Origin: Pseudomonas rustica
GTDB taxonomy: Bacteria > Pseudomonadota > Gammaproteobacteria > Pseudomonadales > Pseudomonadaceae
Length of the DNA stretch: 64,000 bases
NCBI RefSeq assembly: GCF_018336155.1
Contig: NZ_JAGYHF010000013.1
Span: 104,948 to 168,947, forward strand
Direction of reading: 5' to 3'
The notes below the pieces were generated by a model. It saw only the letters and a list, made by a program, of their open reading frames with translations. It made no database searches and was not told where the DNA came from. Shown here piece after piece: positions 1 to 9,066 of the stretch (the first letter of the stretch is position 1; every line of letters begins with the position of its first letter). Both the position numbers and the translations under genes were made by a program.

Positions 1-19
1 TCGGCAGCTCCTACAGGGG
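1..19. repeat. Partial REP-like palindrome (family B)
   Basis: The window opens inside the right arm of the family-B palindrome, whose core is GGCAGCTCCTACAGGG. The other arm lies outside the window. Complete copies occur at 24948-25021 and 41566-41657. Confidence 0.7.
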
Positions 20-118
20 TTTATGCCAATTTCGGGTATTTGTGCTGCGCAACTTCTGCCAATCGCCCAACAGCGCTAATCTGGCGGGCACTTCACATTG
101 CCTCGGAGCCACGTCGGT

Positions 119-1552
119 ATGGAACTTCATGTCGTGATCAACGGCCGCAAGGATCTCGCCGGTCAGTTGTACCAACAGCTGCGCGGCGCCATCGAATCCG
201 GGCGTCTGGCCGCCGGCACGCAATTGCCGCCCAGCCGCTTGCTCGCCGAGCAACTGGGGATCTCGCGCAAAACCATCTCCGACACCTACGCGCAACTGAC
301 CTACGAAAACTTCCTCACCGGCGTGATCGGCAAAGGCACCTACGTCAACGCGCGCCCCGCGCAGGCTCAGCGCAAGCAAAGTCACAGCGAACTGGCCAGC
401 GCCGAGGTGATCGAGAGCTGGCGCAATCTGCCGGTATTCCTGCGGCACCCGACACTGGAAGGTTCGCTGCGTTACGACTTCATAGGCGGCGCCACCAGCA
501 AGGGCCAGTTTCCGCAGGATGACTGGCGTCGCTGCGTCGCTCATGCGATGCGGCAGATGGCGCAGTCGAAAGGCTTTTACAGCGTTGCCGAAGGTTTGCC
601 GTCGCTGCGCAACGCGATTGCCCGACACATCGCATTTTCTCGTGGGGTGAACTGTCAGGACGAAGACATCGTGGTCTGCAACGGCGCGCAGCAGGCGCTG
701 GATCTGATCGCCCGTGTGCTGCTGCGTCCCGGCAGCCTAGTGGCGATGGAAGACCCGGGTTATCCGCCGGCTCGCCTGCTGTTCGGCACGCACGGCGCCA
801 CCGTGGTCGGTATTCCAGTGGATGCCGAGGGCATTCAGGTCGAACACATTCCCGAAGGCACGCGGCTGATTTACGTGACGCCGTCGCACCAGTTTCCGTT
901 GGGCATGCCGATGAGTCAGGCGCGCCGCGAAGCCTTGCTGGTGCGTGCGCATGAGCTCGGCGCAATCATCATTGAGGACGACTACGACAGCGAGTTTCGC
1001 TACGAAGGCCGGCCCACTGATTCGCTGTACAACCTCGACCAGCGCGGTCTCGTCGCGTATGTCGGCACCTTCTCGAAAACCCTGCTGCCCGAGTTACGCC
1101 TGGGCTACGGAATTCTGCCGCCGGCGATCCTCGAAGCGGTGATCCGCGCCAAGCAGCTCACCGATTTGCACGCGTCCACCCTGCCGCAATGGGCGCTGGC
1201 CAAGTTCATCGCCGAGGGCTGTTTGCTCAAGCATATTCGCCGCTGCCACACGATTTATGCGCAGCGCCGCGAACGGATTCTGGCGCGCATGGCCAGCGAT
1301 CTATCGCCTTGGCTTGATGCGGTGCCGGCCAGTGCCGGATTCCACATGGCGGTGTTTTGCAAAGTGCCGATCGACCTGCCGCTGGTGATCGAACTGGCGA
1401 AAAAGGTCGAAGTCGGTCTGTACGCGATCAATGGCTTTTATTACCAGCAGACGCCGCGTGATGGTTTGTACTTTGGCTTCGGCGCGATTGAGACGCTGGA
1501 CATTGATATCGCCCTCGATCGCCTGCGCGACATTCTCCAGCAAGTCGCCTGA
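119..1552 (+). CDS. MocR-type GntR/aminotransferase transcriptional regulator
   Basis: This 477-residue protein joins an N-terminal GntR winged-helix domain (about residues 1-75, with LPPSRLLAEQLGISRKT as the recognition segment) to a fold-type I aminotransferase domain. The PLP lysine is Lys320 in the motif TFSKTLLPELRLGYG, and an upstream IIEDDYDSEFRYEG stretch carries the usual cofactor-binding aspartate. The fusion is the hallmark of MocR regulators such as PdxR and GabR, which bind PLP and an amino-acid-like effector. The ATG at 119 is chosen over an in-frame TTG 21 bases upstream because family members begin at the DNA-binding domain. The next gene, a small monooxygenase-like protein in the same direction, may be its target, but that is inferred from position only. 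The effector is unknown. Confidence 0.93.
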   Translation: MELHVVINGRKDLAGQLYQQLRGAIESGRLAAGTQLPPSRLLAEQLGISRKTISDTYAQLTYENFLTGVIGKGTYVNARPAQAQRKQSHSELASAEVIESWRNLPVFLRHPTLEGSLRYDFIGGATSKGQFPQDDWRRCVAHAMRQMAQSKGFYSVAEGLPSLRNAIARHIAFSRGVNCQDEDIVVCNGAQQALDLIARVLLRPGSLVAMEDPGYPPARLLFGTHGATVVGIPVDAEGIQVEHIPEGTRLIYVTPSHQFPLGMPMSQARREALLVRAHELGAIIIEDDYDSEFRYEGRPTDSLYNLDQRGLVAYVGTFSKTLLPELRLGYGILPPAILEAVIRAKQLTDLHASTLPQWALAKFIAEGCLLKHIRRCHTIYAQRRERILARMASDLSPWLDAVPASAGFHMAVFCKVPIDLPLVIELAKKVEVGLYAINGFYYQQTPRDGLYFGFGAIETLDIDIALDRLRDILQQVA

Positions 1553-1675
1553 GCGATTGGCCTAACGGATTAACCGCCGATTGGTTATTGGTGATCGGCG
1601 GGGGCAGGCCTATTCTGCACAGGCGTTATCCCTCAATGAGCAGGATTCGTCCGGCCTGATTCAGGAGTGTGAGCA

Positions 1676-1969
1676 ATGTCCAATGAAGTGATCAACACGG
1701 TGCAGGTGCAGGCTGCTGCCGGCCGCTCTGACGAGCTGGGCAAGCAACTGCAAAGGATCGTCGAAACCCTGCGGGAAACGCCGGGCTGCGATTCCTACCT
1801 GGTCGACCGCTGCCCCGAGGACAGCCATCGCTGGACGGTCAGTGCGCGCTGGCAGTCGGAAGCGGCGATGCAGGCGCATTTCAACCGGCCCGAAGCGCAG
1901 GGCTTTATAGACTTGATCGATAGCCGGCTGGCCAATAGTGTCGACTTCAACAGTTTCCCCATCGTCTGA
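1676..1969 (+). CDS. Antibiotic biosynthesis monooxygenase (ABM)-family protein
   Basis: The 97-residue protein has the single ferredoxin-like alpha/beta repeat of ABM / YgiN-type proteins: an opening beta strand (VINTVQVQAAAGR), a long helix (ELGKQLQRIVETLRETPGC), then YLVDRCPED and SEAAMQAHFNRPEAQGF. ABM proteins are usually small dimeric cofactor-free oxygenases or quinone-handling proteins, and the substrate cannot be told from sequence. A clear AGGAGTG ribosome site precedes the ATG. The leader at 1553-1675 has two ATTGG-type half sites (near 1555 and 1580) that could be regulator contacts, possibly for the MocR protein upstream. The family assignment is good and the role unknown. Confidence 0.8.
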   Translation: MSNEVINTVQVQAAAGRSDELGKQLQRIVETLRETPGCDSYLVDRCPEDSHRWTVSARWQSEAAMQAHFNRPEAQGFIDLIDSRLANSVDFNSFPIV

Positions 1970-1978
1970 TCTGACGCC

Positions 1979-2045
1979 TTCGCGAGCAAGCCCCGCTCCC
2001 ACATTTGAGATGCTCTCCACTGTGGGAGCGGGCTTGCTCGCGAAA
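1979..2045. repeat. REP/BIME-like inverted pair (family A)
   Basis: Two opposed copies of a REP unit with core GGGAGCGGGCTTGCTCGCG flank a 15-20 base spacer. The element follows the ABM gene directly and can fold into a long hairpin in RNA. Confidence 0.85.
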
Positions 2046-2180
2046 GCGGTTTCCGGCCCACCGATAATTTCCCATAAACCCCGCCAATTGGTCACCCAAT
2101 CTTCCCGAATATTGGCCGTTTGCTTGCCCCGCCCCTCGGACTACTGTGATTACCAACCACCCCCCAACCGGTAATCCACC

Positions 2181-2582
2181 ATGAAAACCCTGCACCTTGT
2201 CGCTGCCGCCCTCGCTCTGGCCCTCTCCACCTCGGCCTTCGCCCACGACCCCTCGGAAAAAGTCACCGTACTGCAAGACCAGATGCTGAAAAACGCCCCC
2301 GGCAAAAAAGCCATGATGATCGAAGTCGACTACAAACCCGGCCAATCCTCCATTGCCCACAAACACGACGGCACCGCGATGGCCTACGTACTCGAAGGCG
2401 AAGTGATCTCTCAGGTGAAGGGCGAACAGGCGATCACCTATAAGAAAGGTCAGTTCTGGTACGAACCGGCCGGTTCCGAGCATTTGGTCTCGAAAAACGC
2501 CAGCCAAACCAAGCCAGCCAAGTTGCTGGTGTTCATGGTGCTGTCCCCGGATGAGCAAGTGCTGATTCCGCTGAAAAACTGA
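2181..2582 (+). CDS. Secreted small cupin-domain protein
   Basis: The 133-residue product starts with a signal peptide (hydrophobic core VAAALALALSTSAFA, cleavage predicted after AFA-HD) and is otherwise one cupin barrel of about 110 residues. Cupin motif 1 is visible as PGQSSIAHKHDGTAMAYVLEGE, split here into PGQSSIAHKHDGT and AMAYVLEGE, and supplies two histidines and a glutamate for a metal. Motif 2 is GQFWYEPAGSEHLVSKN. It is therefore likely a periplasmic metal-binding cupin of unknown substrate. It stands alone, with a strong terminator 24 bases after its stop. The ATG at 2181 gives the complete signal peptide. Confidence 0.85.
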   Translation: MKTLHLVAAALALALSTSAFAHDPSEKVTVLQDQMLKNAPGKKAMMIEVDYKPGQSSIAHKHDGTAMAYVLEGEVISQVKGEQAITYKKGQFWYEPAGSEHLVSKNASQTKPAKLLVFMVLSPDEQVLIPLKN

Positions 2583-2605
2583 TGGTTGTTTAGCCAGCCA
2601 TAAAT

Positions 2606-2639
2606 AAAAAGGCGCAAATTGCCGATTTGCGCCTTTTTA
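2606..2639 (+). terminator. Rho-independent terminator after the cupin gene
   Basis: A 12-base stem (AAAGGCGCAAAT / ATTTGCGCCTTT) with a 5-base loop ends in a T run, shortly after the cupin stop. The stem is symmetrical and preceded by A residues, so it may also work on the other strand. Confidence 0.85.
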
Positions 2640-2811
2640 TATCCCGATGCAATTAACCGGATCGGGTTACAGCAAATAAAACTATTCAATACAAAACCAG
2701 TCAGCAAATTGTCAGCTTATTTGCCGCGCGACGGGGGTAGTCTGAATTAACTGCCGTCACTGATGGCAACTTTAAACTTTCCGACTGATGTTGTTTCACG
2801 GGAGAAACACC

Positions 2812-3525
2812 ATGAAACTTGCGTTCACCAGTATGTTGGCGATATCGGTTTTAGCCCTCTCCGCCTGTTCAGTGCCGACGGCGCCAAAAGCAGTCTCGTC
2901 TCTCGATACCCTGCTGCCGCATCCAACCGGTCGCAGTAGCGCCACTCAGGTAAAAAGCGGTCCCGGCGTGTCGCTCGGCGTGGTTTACAGCCCAAGCACC
3001 CAGAGCAACCGCGAATACCTGCGCGACTATCAAGCCAACGCCGGCACCGGTTTCGGCCAGAGCCTGCTGGTACAGCCGATCCACGACGCCTACGTCGCCA
3101 GCTCGAAACCGGACATGGCGGTGGAATGGGTCAACGCCTCCCTGCAACGCCAGTTCGGCTCGGTGACGGTGTATCCGGACATGCAAAGCCTGCGTGCAGC
3201 CAAACCGGATGTCACCGCAATCGTCGACACCCACAGCCAGCTAATCACCTCACGCAGCTCCGACATCAAGGCTGACGTGAGTGCCGATTTTTATGATGCG
3301 GGATTGAACTACATCGGCACGGCGAAAGGTTCAGAAGCGAAAGAACTGACCCCAGTGTGGGCGGACTTCAAACGCTCGGAAGAGATTGTTGCCGATATTA
3401 ACCAGCAGCAGGACGTGCAAGTTCGGGCGCTGCAAAAGTTTGACCAATCGCTCAACAATTTAGTCGCACGGCCTGCGGATAAAGTGTCGATGCTTGATAC
3501 TAAACCGGCTCAGAAGTTGTATTGA
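2812..3525 (+). CDS. Putative lipoprotein of unknown function
   Basis: The 237-residue protein begins with a lipoprotein signal sequence (MKLAFTSMLAISVLALSAC) whose lipobox LSAC predicts lipidation at Cys19. The mature part is mixed alpha/beta without a motif I recognise. Lines such as VTAIVDTHSQLITSRSSDIKADVSADFYD resemble small periplasmic assembly or DUF4136-like lipoproteins, but this is not a confident match. The ATG at 2812 is preferred to an in-frame ATG 24 bases upstream because GGGAGAAACACC directly precedes it and it starts the signal peptide. It is monocistronic, followed by a REP pair and a bidirectional terminator shared with the convergent gdhB. Confidence 0.75.
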   Translation: MKLAFTSMLAISVLALSACSVPTAPKAVSSLDTLLPHPTGRSSATQVKSGPGVSLGVVYSPSTQSNREYLRDYQANAGTGFGQSLLVQPIHDAYVASSKPDMAVEWVNASLQRQFGSVTVYPDMQSLRAAKPDVTAIVDTHSQLITSRSSDIKADVSADFYDAGLNYIGTAKGSEAKELTPVWADFKRSEEIVADINQQQDVQVRALQKFDQSLNNLVARPADKVSMLDTKPAQKLY

Positions 3526-3536
3526 ATGTAAGGGCC

Positions 3537-3607
3537 TCTTCGCGAGCAAGCCCCCTCCCACATTTGAAATTCGTACCTCCTGTGGGAGCGGGCTTGCTCG
3601 CGAAAGG
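3537..3607. repeat. REP/BIME-like inverted pair (family A)
   Basis: Opposed REP units (TTCGCGAGCAAGCC and GGGCTTGCTCGCGAA) flank a short spacer between the convergent lipoprotein gene and gdhB. One arm has lost a few bases (CCCCCTCCC instead of CCCGCTCCC). Confidence 0.85.
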
Positions 3608-3640
3608 GCCGCAATAGGCAACACAAAACTCGCAGACACA

Positions 3641-3676
3641 AAAAAGCCCCGGCATCTCACGATACCGGGGCTTTTT
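3641..3676. terminator. Bidirectional rho-independent terminator
   Basis: The stem AAAAAGCCCCGG...CCGGGGCTTTTT is flanked by A and T runs on both sides. It lies between the convergent lipoprotein gene and gdhB and should serve both; the minus-strand side has the longer T run. Confidence 0.88.
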
Positions 3677-3690
3677 CATTCAGCGCTTAC

Positions 3691-6600
3691 TTATGCCGTT
3701 TCAAGCTCGGCATTCGCAGTCGCCGCAGGCACTACCGCTTGCCCGCTCAACGCCAGATCCAGCAGTTCACGGTTGGCCACCGCGTACATGGCGTAGTCCG
3801 TGCCGCTCGCAGCGCGGATTTCCACCAGCATGGCGCGCCAGCGCGAGATCATGCTTTCGTGCTGTTCCATCCACAGCGCCAGACGTGCTTCCACGTCCAG
3901 TGTGCCGTCGCCCTGTTGCAGGACGGAGATGGTGATCGCGCGTTGCTGCCAGTCGACATCATCACGGAACGCTTCACGGGCCAGCGCTTGCCAGTTGTTT
4001 TCAACCGGCAGCGCGCTGATCTGTTGCAGGTACCAGGTGATGTCCAGCGCACTGCCCACGGCGAAGTAGGCTTTCGCCACTTCGGCAGGGTTCTGGCCAG
4101 TCACGTCGGAGGCTTCGATGATCGGCAGCAAGGTGTACAGGTGCGAGGTGCCCGCAACCATACGCGCCAGCAATTCCGGCACACCTGCTTCGACGTACGC
4201 CTGATAACGCGCCTGCCAGTTTTCACGGATTTCGCCGCTCAGCAGTTCGTCGAGTTTCAGGCCCAGCTCTTTCAGGTGCGGACCGAAATGCGCGACGTCA
4301 CGGGCAGCGTTCTGCTCGTTGCGACGGGCACGCAGGAACCAGCGTGTAGCGCGGCGACCCAGACGCATCAGCTCGTCCATCAGCTCCAGCTGAACGTCAG
4401 CGGCAACCTGATAGTCCAGCGCTTCGATCTGACGGAACCAGTGCGGGAGGTGGAAGATGTCGCGCACGATCACATAAGCGCCAGCGACGTTCGCCGGACT
4501 CATGCCGGTCGACTCTTTGAGTCGTTGAACGAAGGTGATGCCCATGTGGTTGACCAGGTCGTTGGCGATCTGAGTGCTGACGATCTCGCGCTTCAGACGG
4601 TGGCGACGCATGGCTTCGGAGAACTTGCTGACCAGGGTCGGCGGGAACGCCGTTTCCATGTCGCGGGTCAGGTAATCGTCGTCCGGCACCAAGGAGCCCA
4701 ACAGCTGCTCTTTGAGATCGATTTTGCTGTACGAGATCAGCACCGACAGCTCAGGACGGGTCAGACCGTGGCCTTCAGCTATGCGCTCGGCCAGTTGCTC
4801 TTCGGTCGGCAGGAACTCGATGGCACGGTCCAGCTTGCCACGGCCTTCCAGATCGCCCATCAGACGCTTGTACTCAGCGATGCGCGCATAAGCACGACGC
4901 GCCGCCAGCGACAGCGCCTGAGTCTGCTTGTAGTTGTTGCCCAGCACCAGATTGCCGACTTCGTCGGTCATGCTTGCCAGCAACTGGTTGCGTTGCTTGT
5001 CGGTCATGTCACCGGCCTGAACCACTTCGTTCAGCAGGATCTTGATGTTCACTTCGTGGTCGGAGCAGTCCACACCACCGGCGTTGTCGATGAAGTCGGT
5101 GTTGGAACCGCCGCCATTCAGACCGAATTCGACACGACCCAGTTGGGTCATGCCGAGGTTACCGCCCTCGCCCACGACTTTGCAGCGCAGCTCGTTGCCG
5201 TTTACGCGCAATGCATCGTTGGCCTTGTCGCCGACATCGGCGTGGCTTTCAGTGCTGGCCTTGACGTAAGTGCCAATACCGCCGTTCCACAGCAGATCCA
5301 CCGGCGCCTTGAGCAAGGCGTTCAGCAGTTCGGTCGGGGTCAGTTTGTCAGCCTTGATGTCGAAGCGTTCCTGCATCTGCGGGGAGATTGCGATGCTCTT
5401 CGCGCTGCGCGAGAAGATACCGCCACCTTCGGACATGATGCTGGTGTCGTAGTCGGTCCACGCCGAACGCGGCAGGTCGAACATGCGCTGACGCTCGACG
5501 AAGCTGGTCGCCGGGTTCGGGTTTGGATCAATGAAAATGTGCAGGTGGTTGAAGGCAGCGACCAGTTGCAGCTTGTCTGACATCAACAAGCCGTTACCGA
5601 ACACGTCACCGGCCATGTCGCCGACGCCGACAACAGTGATGCTGTCTTCCTGAACATTGATGCCGCGCTCGCGGAAGTGACGTTGTACGCCGACCCACGC
5701 GCCTTTGGCGGTAATGCCCATTTTCTTGTGGTCGTAACCGGCCGAACCACCGGACGCAAACGCGTCACCCAGCCAGAAGCCGTAGTCGATGGCGATGCCG
5801 TTGGCGATGTCGGAGAAGGTCGCAGTGCCCTTGTCCGCCGCCACTACCAGGTACGGGTCGTCATCGTCGTGGCGTACCACGTTCAATGGCGGCACCAGCG
5901 CGCCGTCTTTCAGATTGTCGGTGATGTCCAACAGACCGGAAATGAAGATGCGGTAGCAGGCGATGCCCTCAGCCGCGATCTCGTCACGGCTGCCGCCCAG
6001 AGGCAGGCGACGCGGCAGGAAGCCGCCCTTCGCACCCACTGGCACGATGACCGAGTTTTTCACTTGTTGAGCTTTAACCAGGCCGAGGACTTCGGTACGG
6101 AAGTCTTCTTCACGGTCGGACCAGCGCAGACCACCACGAGCGACGTTACCGAAGCGCAGGTGCACGCCTTCAACGCGTGGCGAATAGACGAAGATTTCGA
6201 ACTTCGGCACTGGCTTCGGCAGTTCAGGGATCGCGTGCGGGTTGAACTTGAAGCTGAAGTACGACTTGTTCTGGCCGTTGGCATCAGTCTGATAGAAGTT
6301 GGTACGCAGGGTCGCTTTGATCAGGTCGAGGTAACGACGCAGGATGCGGTCTTCGTTGAGCACCTGAACGTCGTCCAGTGCGGTCAGAATCGCTTGTTCC
6401 AGACGCTGTTGCTTGTCTTCCAGATCGTCGTCGCTGAGTTTGCGCGCCAGATAGAAGCGGGTCTTGAACAACCGGGTCAGCTCGCGAGCGATGTCGGTGT
6501 GGTTGTTCAGGGTGCTGGCGATGTAACCCAGATCGAAGCCCAGACGAATCTGCTTCAGGTAACGGGCGTAAGCGCGCAGCAGTGCGACGTCGCGCCAAGG

Positions 6601-8586
6601 CAGGCCGGCGGTCAGCACCAGACGGTTGAACGCATCGTTCTCGGCATCGCCACGGACGATGTGGACAAAGGCGTCCTGCAGGGTGTCGTTGAGTTGCTGG
6701 ATGTCGAGATCCAGACCTTCAGCGGCAGTGAAGGCGAAGTCGTGAATCCAGAACTCGCGGCCATTGGTGTGACGCAGACGGTACGGGAATTCACCCAGCA
6801 CGCGCAGGCCGAGGTTTTCCAGAATCGGCAGCACGTCGGACAGCGCCAGCGGCGTGTCGGCGTGATACAGCTTGCAATGCAGCTCGCGTTGGCCGGAGAC
6901 CTGGCCCAGCGGCTGATAGAAGCTCATCACCAGCGGATTTTTTTCGTTGAGGCTCAGCAGGTGCTGCATGTCGACCACGGCCGAATGCGCAGCGAAACGC
7001 TCGCGGTAGCCAGCCGGGAAGCCTTTCGGGAAGTCCGCCAGCACGTTGGTGCCGTGGGCTTCGCCGAAGCTTTCGACGGTCAGTGCGGCGTAGTCGTCCT
7101 GCCAGCTGCGGCAGGCTTGCACCACTTCTTTTTCCAGCAGCAGCGGATCGATGTCGAGACGGTTTTTCGGGTCGACACGCAGGATCAGCTGAACGCGAGC
7201 CAGCACGGACTCGGAGAAGAACGTCCAGAATTCGCAGTCGGAAGCCTTCAGGCGCTCCATCAGCACTTGCTGGATCTTCTGGCGAACTTCGGTGGAATAA
7301 ATGTCGCGCGGCACGTAGGCCAGGCAGTAGCAGAAACGACCGTACGGGTCTTTGCGCAGGAACACGCGGATCTTGTTGCGTTCCTGGATCTGCACGATCG
7401 ACATCACGGTGCTGAACAGCTCGTCGACCGGGGTCTGGAAGAGGTCATCACGCGGCAGCACTTCGAGTACCTGCGCCAGTTCCTTGCCCAAGTGAGCCTT
7501 GGACTGAAAGCCGGAGCGGTGTTCGATTTCGGCGACCTTGCGGCGGATGAACGGGATGACCCGCACGCTCTCGCCATACACCGACGAGGTGTACAGGCCC
7601 ATGAAACGGTGTTCTTTGATGACTTTGCCGTCGGCGTCGATTTCACGGATCGACACGTAATCCGGGTAGGCCGGACGGTGCACACGGCTCGGGTGCGCAG
7701 CCTTGGCGAACGACAGCAGGGTCGGTTCGCGCAGGTAGTTCACCGCGTAGTCTTCGATGCGCAGGTCGTCGTAGGTCAGGCCGGTGCGCAGCAGTTTGGT
7801 CAGGCCAAGGAAGGAGTTCTGGTCGTACTCGATGTGGCCGCCATCGGCTTGATCGGTGACCACGAACTCTTCGTAGCCAAGGAAGGTGAAGTGGTTGCCC
7901 ACCAGCCATTCCAGGAAGCTTTTGATTTCGTTCTTTTCTTCGGCATCGACGGCGAACGCGCTGTTGTCGAGTTTGGTGAGGATTTCCTGCACCTTGGCTT
8001 TCATCGGCTCAAAATCGGCGACCGCAACGCGGACTTCACCGAGAACCTGTTCCAGCTCTTTGCTCAGCACATTCAGTTCGGCCGCGTTGGCGCAGCGGTC
8101 GATTTCCAGGTACATCAACGACTCTTGCAGAATGCCGTCGCCCTGGGTGCCTTTCGGCAGGATTTCCAGCAACTCGCCCTTGCTGCCACGACGCACGCTG
8201 AGCACGGTGGTTTGCAGGGTGTGGATGCTGTAGCCGCGACGGTTCAGTTCGGTACGAACCGAGTCGACGAGGAATGGCAGGTCGTGGTGCAGGACTTCGA
8301 CCGCTGTGTGGGTCGACTGCCAGCCATGACGCTCGTAATCGGGGTTGTAAACGCGCACTTGCGGTTGCGCGTGATCGAAGCGCTCAAGCAGGCGCCACGC
8401 AGAGAGAGTACAGCCAGCGAGGTCGGAGAGGCGACGTTGAGTCAGCTCGTCCAGAGAAATGATGCCGAAGAATTGTTCAGCGAACAGCGCCACTTGTGGC
8501 AGTGCCTGTTCACTGATGTGCTGCGCCAGTGCCGCTTGCAGTTGGTGCTGGAAGTCGGCTTTGCTGGCTGCGGTGAAGAACGCCAT
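3691..8586 (-). CDS. gdhB: NAD-dependent glutamate dehydrogenase, large (180 kDa) class
   Basis: This 1631-residue protein matches the length and motifs of the L_180 class of NAD-GDH that deaminates glutamate to 2-oxoglutarate and ammonia in the cytosol. A long N-terminal regulatory part with ACT-like segments (about residues 1-700) is followed by the catalytic core. The glutamate-binding segment NVARGGLRWSDREEDF lies around residue 820, a catalytic lysine in PVGAKGGF follows, and the Rossmann motif GVGDMAGDVFGNG is near residue 980. A long helical C-terminal domain ends the protein. The ATG at 8586 has GGAG seven bases upstream; the frame stays open 45 codons further, but without a ribosome site. 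It is monocistronic and ends at the shared terminator at 3641-3676. In Pseudomonas this enzyme supports growth on arginine and glutamate. Confidence 0.97.
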   Translation of the reverse strand: MAFFTAASKADFQHQLQAALAQHISEQALPQVALFAEQFFGIISLDELTQRRLSDLAGCTLSAWRLLERFDHAQPQVRVYNPDYERHGWQSTHTAVEVLHHDLPFLVDSVRTELNRRGYSIHTLQTTVLSVRRGSKGELLEILPKGTQGDGILQESLMYLEIDRCANAAELNVLSKELEQVLGEVRVAVADFEPMKAKVQEILTKLDNSAFAVDAEEKNEIKSFLEWLVGNHFTFLGYEEFVVTDQADGGHIEYDQNSFLGLTKLLRTGLTYDDLRIEDYAVNYLREPTLLSFAKAAHPSRVHRPAYPDYVSIREIDADGKVIKEHRFMGLYTSSVYGESVRVIPFIRRKVAEIEHRSGFQSKAHLGKELAQVLEVLPRDDLFQTPVDELFSTVMSIVQIQERNKIRVFLRKDPYGRFCYCLAYVPRDIYSTEVRQKIQQVLMERLKASDCEFWTFFSESVLARVQLILRVDPKNRLDIDPLLLEKEVVQACRSWQDDYAALTVESFGEAHGTNVLADFPKGFPAGYRERFAAHSAVVDMQHLLSLNEKNPLVMSFYQPLGQVSGQRELHCKLYHADTPLALSDVLPILENLGLRVLGEFPYRLRHTNGREFWIHDFAFTAAEGLDLDIQQLNDTLQDAFVHIVRGDAENDAFNRLVLTAGLPWRDVALLRAYARYLKQIRLGFDLGYIASTLNNHTDIARELTRLFKTRFYLARKLSDDDLEDKQQRLEQAILTALDDVQVLNEDRILRRYLDLIKATLRTNFYQTDANGQNKSYFSFKFNPHAIPELPKPVPKFEIFVYSPRVEGVHLRFGNVARGGLRWSDREEDFRTEVLGLVKAQQVKNSVIVPVGAKGGFLPRRLPLGGSRDEIAAEGIACYRIFISGLLDITDNLKDGALVPPLNVVRHDDDDPYLVVAADKGTATFSDIANGIAIDYGFWLGDAFASGGSAGYDHKKMGITAKGAWVGVQRHFRERGINVQEDSITVVGVGDMAGDVFGNGLLMSDKLQLVAAFNHLHIFIDPNPNPATSFVERQRMFDLPRSAWTDYDTSIMSEGGGIFSRSAKSIAISPQMQERFDIKADKLTPTELLNALLKAPVDLLWNGGIGTYVKASTESHADVGDKANDALRVNGNELRCKVVGEGGNLGMTQLGRVEFGLNGGGSNTDFIDNAGGVDCSDHEVNIKILLNEVVQAGDMTDKQRNQLLASMTDEVGNLVLGNNYKQTQALSLAARRAYARIAEYKRLMGDLEGRGKLDRAIEFLPTEEQLAERIAEGHGLTRPELSVLISYSKIDLKEQLLGSLVPDDDYLTRDMETAFPPTLVSKFSEAMRRHRLKREIVSTQIANDLVNHMGITFVQRLKESTGMSPANVAGAYVIVRDIFHLPHWFRQIEALDYQVAADVQLELMDELMRLGRRATRWFLRARRNEQNAARDVAHFGPHLKELGLKLDELLSGEIRENWQARYQAYVEAGVPELLARMVAGTSHLYTLLPIIEASDVTGQNPAEVAKAYFAVGSALDITWYLQQISALPVENNWQALAREAFRDDVDWQQRAITISVLQQGDGTLDVEARLALWMEQHESMISRWRAMLVEIRAASGTDYAMYAVANRELLDLALSGQAVVPAATANAELETA

Positions 8587-9066
8587 CTGTGGTACTCCGC
8601 TTAAGCTTGTTATTGATGGAAAGCGTCGCGTGCAACACCCCTTTCGGGGCTTGTGTCGCCCTGTTCCTGATTCTCGGGCAGAGGAAACAGGGGGACAGGT
8701 GGGTGAAGCTGGACGAGACACTCAGGTCACATTCACCTTCCATTGAATGGGCATCTGCAAAAGCGACTGCCAGGCTTGCCGACAATGCCTTTACGGGTGC
8801 TCATCCGTTGCGCAGCTTAATGGCTGCGACAATGTGTCTGCTTGCGGTGCTGCGACATATTCGTTCATAGGCAGGTAAATGAAGGCTTTCGCACCGGTAA
8901 ACACTAGCAGCCGTGGCGGAAAACGACGGGGGGAATGCCCGGTTTTACGGGACATTCGTGCCAATCGCTGCCCCGTGGCGGCTACATATCCAGAAACGAA
9001 AACCCTCAGGGCCGTTCTATCGACCCTGAGCGTGGCATCCGGTTCAGCACTGGCTTTTGACACGGA
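8587..9066. other. 480-bp intergenic region, gdhB promoter side
   Basis: No coding frame with a convincing start or codon pattern is present. The stretch must hold the gdhB promoter. Visible structure is limited to a small hairpin CCCCTTTCGGGG near 8638-8649 and the putative minus-strand terminator at 8997-9030. The middle 350 bases show nothing I can name. Confidence 0.6.
8997..9030 (-). terminator. Putative terminator of the zinc-ribbon gene
   Basis: Read on the minus strand, CTCAGGG and CCCTGAG pair around a 12-base loop and are followed by GGTTTT. The hairpin lies 36 bases past the stop of the 464-residue zinc-ribbon gene. The short T run makes it a moderate candidate. Confidence 0.5.

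Noticed and set aside
3739..8604. Two long plus-strand open frames (613 and 975 codons) opposite gdhB
   Set aside because: They are antisense shadows of a high-GC gene: the translations are rich in V, Q, H and R without domains, and no ribosome sites are present.
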